Shown here: piece after piece, positions 9,338-18,834 of the stretch
How the letters are laid out: each line of letters opens with the position of its first letter
Numbering within the stretch: position 1 is the first letter of the stretch
Position numbers and translations under genes: made by a program
The notes under the pieces: generated by a model
Database searches by the model: none
The model's input: only the letters and a program-made list of their open reading frames with translations
What the model was told of the DNA's origin: nothing
NCBI GenBank assembly: GCA_000733355.1
Contig: JNVV01000043.1
Location: forward strand, 327,423 to 349,504
Length of the DNA stretch: 22,082 nt
Direction of reading: 5' to 3'
Origin: Falciphora oryzae
Taxonomy: Eukaryota; Ascomycota; Sordariomycetes; Magnaporthales; Magnaporthaceae

Positions 9338-12300
9338 TCAGTCCCCGGGGCTGTCTCTTTCTTGGAACTGCGGAGCGGCCCCCGTCCCGGTCTCCCCTGC
9401 CTGCTCGTGGGGCTGAATAGCCTGTGATGATTCGTTCAACACGTGCAGCCGGAGGTGTGCCCTGAGGTGGAACCGCCTCGAAAACTTGGCGTCGCAGCCG
9501 GCATATCCGCATGAGAACTTGAGCTCCGCCGGCTTCCTCGGCGACGCCTTCTTGAGTCTGGGGAACGTGCTCGACAACTTGCCGTGTCCCGGGTGTTCTC
9601 TCCTCTGATGCTTAGCCAGCTCCTTCGCACCGTAGAACCCGACCTTCGCTCGATCGCAGTCGAGCTCGGTGCAGAGGAACCAGGCGGTGTGCCGCTTTTC
9701 GTGGTCGCTGCGGCGGACCCTTGTGTCGAAGCCCTCGTGGAAGTAGTAGCATGTCCGCTTCGAGCACTTGAACAGCTTCGCCCCGTAGTGCTCCGTCAGC
9801 AGGGCCGCGTCTCTCGGGTTTTCGACCATGTCCTCGAGCGCCGCACGGTTTCTTTTCACTGCAGCGCCCAGGGAGGGCGGGAATATGTCATCCACCACGT
9901 CACCGTTCAGCTTCTGTGCCGACTTGACCCCTTGCCAGATGGTGTCAAACTCCACTGGCAGGCAAAGAGACTCTGCTCCAGGAAGCCACTGGTCTTTTTG
10001 TTCTTCCTTATTCGTCAGCTCAGGTCCAAATCTCTGTGCAAAAGCCGGCACAGCTTCCGTCATCTGATTTATCTCGTCCGCAGAGGGACTGGAACTAATA
10101 GCGGTCGTGCCCCTAGCTTGTGCGACTTTGATGAGTCTCGCGACGTGGTCTGCCCAGTGGGCAGCTGCATAGTCCTGGAGCGCAAGTTGTCCTTCAGTTA
10201 ATGTGGCGTTCGGGTTGTGTTCTTCAAAGCACTCGAACGTGAGGTATTCGAGGCACAGGAGCGTCGTGCAATGCTCTGCCGACAGAGCTGAGATGCCGGT
10301 CATCTCCGAATCGTTGACGATGAAGCTATTGTATAGAAACCAGAAGTTAGTAGCTATTGTTCGACTAGGTCGACTAGGTAGACATTATGTATTGATTTGT
10401 CTGGCCCGTGATTACTCACTCTTCGGCAGTCTTGTGAACGAACTCGACTCGGTCGCCTGGCGTGACCACGACCAGTGAGCCAAAGATCTCATGCGGGCTC
10501 TCCTGATGCCTGCGACTTGAGTCCAACACCTGAGACTCGGCATCAATCGAGATGGCTGCTTGGATCTCGTGCCACTTGAGCGGCCGTCGGCTGCAGATCA
10601 TGACACAGAGTATAGTCCGTGTGGCCATCTTGTCGTTGTCCGAGGCGTTGTTCATGACCCGACAGAGAGTCCGCTCGTATGCTTTCCTCAGATCTCCCCG
10701 CCCAGGGAGATTGTTAAAGCTGATCTCCTGTACGAGTCCCCCGAAGGTGCGCTGTGAAACCAGGTTTTTCATCACGAGCTCTGCGAAGAGGAACATGCCT
10801 GTGGATATCAATCAGTGTCAGCTTAGGTTGTTATCCCCTGGGTTGTGCCGAAATGCGCATTACCATCTGCTCTGTCAGAAACATGCTCCTCAATGAATCT
10901 GCGGTCGTCGTCGTTAAGCTTCTCCCACTTCTGCTGAAGAAGATGGCAGTGGTGCGCCACATAAGTTCCGATATCCCTGCCAACGTCTTCTGGCATTATC
11001 TTGATGGAACGGCCCGCGGCGAGACGCTTCTTGATGTCGGGCTCGTCGCGGCTGAAGACGGCCAGTCTGAGGCTACCAGCGTTCTGGTTGTCGCACTTGC
11101 CGACCAGGTCGGTCATGTATTCAAGGAACAGCTTGCGTTGGTCCTCCTCGCACTCGTCCAGCCCGTCCACGACGATGAATACCTTGGGCGCGTTGCGGAC
11201 TATCACGCTGAGTAGCTTTTTGCAAAGGTCGAGGGAGAGCAAGCGTACGCCTCCCTTGGCCAGACATTCCTCGTAACAGAAGGACACATGGTCGCGGTGA
11301 AAGCTGAGCAGTTGCTCCAGAACGCTGCAGAGGATTGACAGCGCCGTGTTGCGGTCGGGGTCCCTGTACCGGCAGTATACAAAAGCCATCGACCCCAGCT
11401 CCTTCTCCTTAAGCTCCTTGATCACAATGGACGAAAGGACAGATTTGCCTGATCTCGCTGTCAGTGAACACGATTTGTCAAGGGGAAGGCCATTGATCAA
11501 AGAAACTCACCCGCGCCTGGAATGCCGTTGATCCAGAGGATGGATGACTTGGGAACCCTGGAACTAAGCCAGCTTGCCATTTCCTCATGCTCCAGGATCC
11601 ACTGTCCGCTCTTTTTGCCCGTGTTAGTATGCAGCTCTTCCAGCACCGTCTGGTGCCTTTCGTAATCTTGATCGGCGGATGCAGCCGAGATCCACTTGAG
11701 TACGTCCGTGAACATGTCGTGCCTGGTCCGTCGTTCGAGAGCTGTGAATCCGGTCAAGAATATCTCCCTGTCTCTTTCGTATTGATCGATGTGCAACTGG
11801 TTTGCTTGGCTCTCGACCAGGTCCTTCAGCCGCCTGAGATCATCAAGCATGGGCTTGAACCGCGACCGAAAATCCTTCCACATTGCGCGAAAAACTTGCT
11901 TCAACACTAGATATTGCAGAGTGTAAAATGAGCAGCAAGATCAGAAACACCGTTTCTTGTGAGCTACTCACTGTTTTGCTTGAGAATCCGGAGCGCCTGC
12001 TTGTGAAAGTCCAGAATGGTTTCAAACATCCTCTCCAGCACTTTTTGCATGTTCTCACTCCGGAGATAGGTCTCTTGGTAGGTGACAAAGATTGGCAGAT
12101 TATCCGAGATCAACTGGTAGGCGTCGAGAACTGCGTCCAGGGACTCGAACCAGGTGCTCGCAGTCTGAAGCAGGTCAGCAAGCACCCAAAAAAGCCACCC
12201 TTTAAGTACTGTGTCGCAGCGAAGTAGCGACGGATGCACTTGCCAGGAGGATCATCTTCATTGGACCCCACACGAAGGCGAGGATGTCTGATGCATTGAG

Positions 12301-12543
12301 AAACACCTCGATCACCTTGCCAAACTGCTCCATGGCCTCGATGAACCCCTTCACCCGGCGCATGTTTGCCATGCTCCTCGCCTCGCGCTGCTTTTTCTGG
12401 ACCGCAAGTATCTCCAGTTTCAGGTCGTTCACCGTCATGGCCTGGAAGTCTCTCCTCTCTGATGCTGTCAATCTCTGAGTGAAGGATCTCAAGGCCCTTT
12501 CGAACCCAGTCTCGACTGGTGGCGACGGAGACGGCAGAGACAT
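9338..12543 (-). CDS. NLR-like STAND protein: DUF7708-like + NACHT + three C2H2 zinc fingers
   Basis: Six exons read in frame to 946 residues: 12543-12244, 12164-11972, 11906-11511, 11448-10864, 10798-10420, 10325-9338. The ATG at 12543 is the first after an in-frame stop. Residues about 80-220 match the N-terminal region of many fungal NACHT proteins (FVWGPMKMILL, ESLDAVLDAYQLI), resembling DUF7708. The P-loop GIPGAGKS is at 292-299 and Walker B VFIVVDGLDEC at 386-396; about 530-690 is winged-helix-like (VHKTAEDFIVND, QDYAAAHWADH). Three C2H2 fingers end the protein: C805/C810/H826/H830, C836/C841/H857/H862 and C890/C895/H908/H912. Fungal NLRs are NTP-driven switches thought to sense non-self and trigger defence or incompatibility. 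Here the sensor end is zinc fingers rather than ankyrin, WD40 or TPR repeats, which suggests nucleic-acid or protein binding. The gene is divergent from the SNF2 gene. Confidence 0.92.
12165..12243 (-). other. Non-canonical GC-AG intron (intron 1 of the NLR gene)
   Basis: A 79-nt intron with donor GCAAGT, branch GCTGAC and acceptor TTCAG. Splicing here joins WGPMKMILL to TASTWFESLD in frame and gives the spacing I expect for this N-terminal region. The GT alternatives leave either a frame clash or a poor GTCGCT donor. The remaining introns of the gene are GT-AG. Confidence 0.65.
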
Positions 12544-13059
12544 CAGGGTGATTTGCCGTCGAATCGTCTGGTGGGTAACAATTGTTTGTTAAATCCTCTT
12601 GATGCTATTTCGACAAGGGAATCGGGAGATCAAGCGGTCAGGCTCGGGAGGGACTGAAGAATGCACATGGCGGAGGGGCGAAGAGGAAAAAAATCATCCC
12701 ACGGCTGGAGTTGGGCGGGAAGCTTGCTGCAGGCTTCGTGCAGGCTCGGAGCCTTACCGAACCCCTGTCGCCGCTGCGCCTCAGTCGGGCGGCGCCTTCC
12801 TGCAGACTCGAAGGCGCTAGTGCTGCTGCCTTCCCAGCGTTGCACCGCAGTCATGGATTTGATGGCGCTTTTTCGAAGTACATCCATCGTCAGGCACAGC
12901 CATCGAACCCTCCATCCAACTTTGATCTTGCTTGACATCGCAGCTGGGCTCAGTGGCCGCAATATCCCTCTGTCCCACTGATCACTACCATTAACCGCAA
13001 GACTGACGCAGAAAACTGCGCAACAACCTCCCTTTTGTCGCTCGCGATCATTATATCCC
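12544..13059. promoter_or_regulatory. Shared divergent promoter region of NLR and SNF2 genes
   Basis: 516 bp between the two start codons, which face away from each other. No convincing ORF or TATA box; short open frames here lack domains. ATTATATCCC sits directly before the SNF2 ATG. Both promoters must lie in this space, so co-regulation is possible but not shown. Confidence 0.5.
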
Positions 13060-16000
13060 ATGTTAGAATCGGGGCCAAGACGCGATTTCTGGGGTGTTCT
13101 GGGCGAGGCGGTCAATGACGAAGACGAGTCGACGCTTGGACTCGATCCCCTTTCTGCCGATAGGTCGTATCTCGACTTCACCTCATACGACGAGTCGCTG
13201 AGAAGGATCGCAGAATGGGCCGGCGATGCGCTGCCATCAGAATGGACTGGCGAGCACGAGGCCATCCTGGAGGCTGTCCAACAGACCATGGGAGGCCAAG
13301 AATCCGATTACTGCTGCTACGGGACGGTACGTATTGCCTGCATCGTCCTTGGTCGCCCACGCTCGATCTTGAGAAACTCAACAAAGCCACTTCTTATGGC
13401 TAGGTCCATCACGCCTCCGTCAGGCTCGTCGGGGACATGACGCAAATCTCGACAAAGCTGGACTTCACAAAGCCGACCCACGAGTTTGACGTCTCCGTCC
13501 ACTCTGACTATATCATGCTCAAGTTCCCGGACGAGACCGTCTTCGCCCAAGTCTCCGACCTGCTGACCCAGGCCCTGGAGGCCATGCATAAGCTCTCCAC
13601 ACAGTTGCCTGTGGAGGTCAGAGCATATGTGCGGACTAAAGCAATCCACGATGTCTTCCAGCGCGCAAAGAAGCCCGCAGAGGCTGTGCTGAAGGCAAAC
13701 CTCAATATCTATGGGTCCAAGCGCGATGCCGACTGCATAGGCACCGTCCTCTCATCCAACAAGGTCTATCTGCAAGACCCTGAGGATGGTATCATTGGGA
13801 TCGACTACTACAATCCCCACGTGATCCAATTTCCAGGTCTGGAGGAAGCAACGCGCAACACCATCCACGCCGCTGATATCGCTGACCAGAATAACTCCTC
13901 AAATGCACTTGATGAAGGGGAGCAAGTGCGGAGGACGGTCTCAGCCGTCTACGACTCTTTGACAAGGCACAGGGCTCTTGGGCGGGCGGAAGGGGGATTC
14001 AGGGTTTTGACGCCCTTGCTTCAGTAAGTACTTTATGTTAACAAGACAGTGGCTCTTCCTTGAGACAAGACTCTGGTATTGCGCTCTATTGCACCCTGAC
14101 ACCCCGAGCATGTATTCTCAGGCACCAAGAGACAGCATTGCACTTCATGCTGCAACGAGAAAATGGACCAATCCCGCCAGAGTACTGCCTCTGGGAGAAA
14201 ATCAGACCGGAGGACGGCGGGACATCCGAAGTGTGAGAACGACTGCCGATGATATTCACAAAGGATGAAGCACGCAGCTGACTTACCGGCACACACCGTC
14301 ACAGATACCGTCACAAGCTCACTGGTGTGCAGGAACTGGAGCCCCCAATCGAGCTCGGTGGCGGCATCCTAGCAGATGACATGGGGATGGGAAAGTCAAT
14401 GACTTCTCTCGCTCTCATCGCGAAAACGTTGGGTGACGCCCAGGCCTGGGCAGAGCCGGAAGCAGAGCGGGACGGAGAACTTGCTCGGCCTAAACGCGCA
14501 CGTCGCATGCGCCGATCCAAGGCTACCCTCGTTATTGCGCCATCCACTCGTACGTCGGGCTGCCAGATTTACGCCAATCTTGGCTACAAGATACTCGGAA
14601 ATAAGTTCTAACCATTGGGGTTGCGCTACAGACATCATGGAGGACTCCTGGATGCACGATATAGAGAGGTATGTCACCTATGAGCTTCGGCCTCGGTGCC
14701 TCACAAACGGGCCTCACTCACCATCTTCTCCAGGCGCTTGGACAAATCGATCGGGATTTCAAAGTATTATGGGAGGGCTAGAGACGAGGAGCAGGAACTT
14801 GAGTCCTATGTCTCGAGTGACATTGTCTTCACCACCTATTGCACCGTCGCAGCCAGCCTCAAAAGGCGCAACAACATCATGAGACAGATCTCCTGGTTCA
14901 GGATCATACTCGACGAAGGTAAGAGCGCCTTGGATGCAGCGGCTTTTGTGCGCTTCCTGACAATTTTCGAAACAGCCCATACTATTCGGCGCAGGGGGAC
15001 CACGCTCTTCAAAGCCGTAACGGAGCTGTCCGCAAAGTTCCGCTGGTGTTTGACCGGCACCCCTATCCAGAACCGACTTGACGACCTCGGGTCTCTCATT
15101 TCTTTCCTTAGGATAAGCCAACTGGAGAACGCTTCGGTTTTTAAGAGGCGCGTTGCAGCCCCCATTAAAGAAGATCCTGACAAGGGCACACGGGCCCTGG
15201 CGCATCTCATGGATTGCATCTGTCTGAGGCGGACACGGGAGCTCGCGGATATGCCGGCGCCGCAGGAGAACACCCGGTGGGTGACGCTCTCACCTGACGA
15301 GCGCCGGCACTACGCCAACACGCTCGACACCATGGCGGGATTCATTAGAGCGAAAACGTGGGAGCGCACCGGCAAGGGCAACCATTTCGGACACTTCCAG
15401 GTTCAGCTGCAGCTCCGCCTCCTCTGCAACCACGGCACGTTCCAGAAACGGTTCAGCAGGCACACTCGCCGGGATAGGAGAACCGAAAGAGATGCTATGC
15501 TCGACTCCATGGGTGTTGGCACCGACATTGTCTGCTCCGGATGCGCTGGCCCCGTGTCCCTGTTCGGCGCCTTCGGGGCAACCGGTAGCGGTTGGGGACG
15601 CGACGGCGTCCTGTGCCCTCACAGATTCTGCCCGGAATGCCTATCGAGGCCCACACTCTCGCCGCCTGATCCGAGCCACCCAGCAGTTGGCTCCGGTATC
15701 CTCGGACTTTCGGCGCAGGGCGCCTGCTCAGTTTGCAGAGCTCATGAGCCCGCCGGCCATGAAGGCGAGATAACAGTCACCGATATACCGAGTGAGATAA
15801 GCCCTTGGGCATTTGACGGTCCCGACGGCTACTTTAACAGGCTCGGCTTCTCGAGCAAGGTCAGGGCACTACTACAGGATCTGCAGGACACCGAGGCAAA
15901 TGAGAAGTGGTATGAGTCTTGTTGACCGCCAAAGGCAACGCAATTTCCCTGGACACTGGCTTTGAGCAGGTAGGAATATGCTAACAAGCCGGCATAAGCA

Positions 16001-16628
16001 TCGTCTTCTCGTGCTGGACGCGCTCTCTAGACCTGATCTCCACTCAACTGAGACTCTTGCACGTCCCGCACGAGCGCATCGACGGGGACCACAGCCTCTG
16101 GCAGCGACAGCGCAACATGGAGAGGTTCACTACGGAGAGGCACGTCCAAGTTCTACTGATGAGCACCGGAGTCGGTGCTTTCGGGTGCGTCTTTTTTTTA
16201 CCTACTGCCCGTCATGTATCGTCGGCGCCTAAACCTTTCTGGGAAGCCACAAGTGGGCTTTGCTTGAAAAAATTGCAACTATGACCAGGCTAACAAGTTA
16301 TACTCCTATATATGCAGGCTGAACCTCACCGCGGCCAGCCGCATCTTCATCTTCGAGCCGCAGTGGAACCCCAGCGTGGAGAGGCAGGCCATCGGTAGAG
16401 CGGTCCGACTGGGACAGACGAAGCCGGTCGTGGTTACTCGTTACCTGGTTCTGGACTCCGTAGAAACTGTCAGTGAGAGCGTTCGGGTGCCTGCCGGATA
16501 GTTCCCTTGCTCCATGAGACAAACACTAACGAAGGAAGCTCTGTCAGACGATGCATTCGCAGCAAATTCGAAAAGTCGAGCTGGCCAAGGCGGGTTTCGG
16601 CGGTGAAAAGGATGCAGGGGACGTTTGA
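13060..16628 (+). CDS. SNF2-family helicase with embedded RING finger (Rad5/Rad16/HLTF-like)
   Basis: Ten exons in frame give 938 residues: 13060-13326, 13404-14023, 14122-14232, 14305-14549, 14632-14668, 14734-14918, 14976-15909, 15999-16184, 16318-16468, 16548-16628. All introns are GT-AG, most with clear CTRAC-type branch sites. Motif I GGGILADDMGMGKS is at 351-364, the DEAH box at 487-490 and motif III TGTPIQN at 515-521. A C3HC4 RING (C675, C678, C702, H704, C707, C710, C739, C742) sits between the helicase lobes. The C-lobe has SIVFSCW-like entry at 800, then STGVGAFGLNLT and motif VI QAIGRAVRLGQ (885-895). This order is that of Rad5/Rad16/HLTF proteins: DNA-dependent ATPases with RING ubiquitin-ligase activity acting on chromatin or damaged DNA. 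Fungal genomes carry many accessory paralogues, so a true RAD5 role is not assumed. All key residues are present, so it looks functional. Confidence 0.95.
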
Positions 16629-17099
16629 GTAGTAGTAGTGTCTATTATGGCCTCCGGTTGACAATAACTTCCAGCTGACATGGCCGCCACCTTTCCTATT
16701 TCCGTACCCTTTCCTGTCTCCTATATCCTCTCTTGTTTCTTCAATCCTTTCCTATTCCTGTATCCTTCCCTGTCTTTTATATCCTTTCCTATCCTATGCC
16801 CTTTCCTATCTCATACATCCTTTCCTGTTTCTTTATCCTAACGAAATATAACTTATGGCTTTTTGGATATCCTGCCTAACCTGACCGTACCGTTTATACG
16901 GACTACATACTTTAATTGGGCAACGTGCGTGGTCACTTGGGGACTTTGCGCGGCACCGGGATGAGTCACTGAGACTACCGTACCAACCTAATACAGCTCG
17001 ACGTGAACGCGTGCACGCACCCATTCGGAAAAGAAAATCAACAACAACAACAACTGCCCCCGCGGGCTCCCCCCTCCAATCGCGTCGGCAACCTTCACC
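16629..17099. other. Intergenic region with pyrimidine-rich repeat
   Basis: The 3' UTR of the SNF2 gene and 5' region of the PD-(D/E)XK-like gene. The left half is the pyrimidine-rich repeat listed next. Just before the next ATG lies an (AAC)n-rich leader (about 17038-17053). No gene seen. Confidence 0.6.
16688..16838 (+). repeat. Degenerate pyrimidine-rich tandem repeat
   Basis: Repeated variants of TATCCTTTCCTAT/CTGT with irregular spacing across about 150 bp, starting about 60 bp after the SNF2 stop codon. Strand asymmetry is strong, nearly all C and T on the plus strand. Confidence 0.75.
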
Positions 17100-18423
17100 A
17101 TGTCTTCTGTGTCCGATCCGTCCTGCTGCAACGAGTATCAGGTTGTCGTTTCTTGGCTTGACGACTGCCTCCTGCCTGAACCTCTCCCGAACCAACAGGA
17201 CCACTCCATCGACATGCCCACACCGCCTCAGTCCACCTCTCTCAAGAGGAAGAGGGAGAGGGACGCCAACTTAGAGGGCGAGAGCGACCGCCACGAGGTC
17301 CACGAAGCGACAGACAACCTGGGCGAGCAGCCCCAACAGTCCGGGACAACGAGCAGATCCGCGAGACCTGTCAAGCAACGCCTGCACCTGAGGTGGCTCG
17401 CAAATCCCGTCACCTACCACCCGCCGCCCGACACCGATTCCCAGGTCCCCGCGGACGTGCGCGACCTGTTCGAGCGTATTGAGCGCATCGTGGAGTATAG
17501 GACAGCGTTTATCCACCCCGCGGCACGCGACATTATCCGCAAGGAGGTGGGTCCCGACGTGCCAGACAAGGTGTTCCGGGCCGAGGACGCGCAAGACGAC
17601 GAGCTGGCACACTGGGCCGAGTACGACGGCGAGCCCCAAGAAGCGCTCGCGCGGAGGCAGCTCAGAGCGCTGCGTGCGATCGTGGCCGATGCCATAGATT
17701 CCGGATACCAACGCCGTGACGAGTCGGCCTGGAACAACCTGGTTCATGCGCCGATTCTCCGGCTCGCGGCGCGCTCGGCGTCAGACGGCCGTGTCGTTTG
17801 CGAGCCGATTATGAACGCGAGAATTACGGACCGATGGCTCCCACGCTTCGGCGGCGACCCAGCCGAGGGCGGGGGGGAGGAAAGCTGCTGGGGAGACGGT
17901 CGACTTCGCGCTCGTGCTCGACCTCCACAACCCACACCCCAAGGATGAAGTCCTGGCCGAAGCCGTAAACAAAGTCGTCCGTTGGCTGCCTAGTGGGTTG
18001 AGAGCCATCAACCACACCGACTACGAGCCACTCACCCTCAAGCCCATCGGGATCAGTGTCGTGACTGAGCGTTTCTCTGGCGCGGCGGATGGAGAGATTC
18101 AGCTTGGGATTTGGACGGCCGCCTGGCACCGCTGCATCACCGAGCTCCTAGACATCCCGACTTCTACTCGCATCATCACATTGCCACTGCTGCTTTGTCG
18201 TGGTCACAACTGGGAGCTCTGCCTGGCGTGCGACAAAGGAAGACCCGGGGGCATCCACGTTATTGGCCCAATCAGTATTGGGTCAACCCACGGCGTGTTT
18301 GACACCTACCGTCTTTTCGCAGTGCTGCGTGAGCTCTGCAAGTGGGTTGAGGGGCCTTTCCGCGACTGGATGCTGGCGATGATGGCGCCTCCGCTAGTCG
18401 CTCCCGAGGGTGCCGCCGCTTGA
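17100..18423 (+). CDS. Fungal PD-(D/E)XK nuclease-like family protein, one frameshift, active site altered
   Basis: Frame 1 from ATG 17100 reads VVVSWLDDCLLP, a basic low-complexity region (SLKRKRERD), and then WNNLVHAPILRLA and NARITDRWLP. The rest of the family core is in another frame to the stop at 18423: VDFALVLDLHNP, INHTDYEPLTLKPIGIS, IQLGIWTAAWHR, LPLLLCRGHNWELCLA and FDTYRLFAVLREL. This is the order of the fungal PD-(D/E)XK nuclease-like family (I believe Pfam PDDEXK_12). The frames join if one G is removed from the run of seven at 17871-17877. The catalytic D is present (VDF, codon 17902), but the usual ISIETK strand reads ISVVTE, so E and K appear replaced. Total length would be about 440 residues, normal for the family. 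It lies 470 bp downstream of the SNF2 gene on the same strand. Substrate unknown. Confidence 0.85.
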
Positions 18424-18651
18424 TGGGGTTAAAGGGGCTATTGTTATCAGGTTTACGATGCTAACTAGAATGTATTGGAGTTGAAAAGGAAAAGGAAGGA
18501 GGAAGGAGGAAAAGGAAAAGGAAGGAGGAAAAGGAAAAGGAAGGAGGAAAAGGAAAAGGAAGGATGTTGCCGGCACGCCCGACTCCGGCTAGATCCGGGG
18601 AGGGCCTGCTGCAATGGCGGCAGAGCACAGTACATGCATATTTCTCGATCT
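18424..18651. other. Spacer between PD-(D/E)XK-like gene and piggyBac element
   Basis: Contains the polypurine repeat listed separately and otherwise nothing recognisable; it presumably includes the 3' UTR of the gene to its left. Confidence 0.5.
18484..18563 (+). repeat. 19-bp polypurine tandem repeat with mirror symmetry
   Basis: About four units built from AAAAGGAAAAGGAAGGAGG, almost pure purine on the plus strand. The GGAAAAGGAAAAGG core reads the same in both directions on one strand, the mirror symmetry that permits triplex (H-DNA) formation. It starts about 60 bp after the PD-(D/E)XK-like stop codon. Confidence 0.85.
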
Positions 18652-18668
18652 TATCCCCTTGAGTGCGG
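18652..18668 (+). repeat. Left outer palindrome arm flanking the piggyBac element
   Basis: TATCCCCTTGAGTGCGG, directly left of the TTAA target site. It is the inverse complement of 20685-20701 with one mismatch (G here, A in the complement). Confidence 0.85.
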
Positions 18669-18672
18669 TTAA

Positions 18673-18685
18673 CCACCCGACCGCC
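18673..18685 (+). repeat. Left terminal inverted repeat of piggyBac element
   Basis: CCACCCGACCGCC, preceded by TTAA; a perfect inverted match to 20668-20680. Confidence 0.9.
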
Positions 18686-18834
18686 AAAAGCGGCTAGAGG
18701 ATCTGCAACGTACCCCTGTTTGTTGTTGTGACCCGTGCGGTACGTTTTACGGGAGCGCGTTGAAACTCGCCCGACGTGATTTTTGGTGTGAATCTGGCTG
18801 CATCAGCTACGTTAGGCTTCAAAGCAACAGCAAA

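Noticed and set aside
8913..9512. Minus-strand frames across repeat copy 1, partly mirrored in copy 2
   Set aside because: The similarity reflects the shared DNA repeat; frames differ by indels and contain the poly(A) tract as polyphenylalanine.
12661..12981. Short ORFs in the NLR/SNF2 promoter region
   Set aside because: Overlapping frames on both strands without domains, located where both promoters must lie.
14919..14975. Treating this stretch as exon (it is stop-free and in frame)
   Set aside because: It has GTAAGA donor, CTGAC branch and CAG acceptor, and removing it restores an exact DEAH box.
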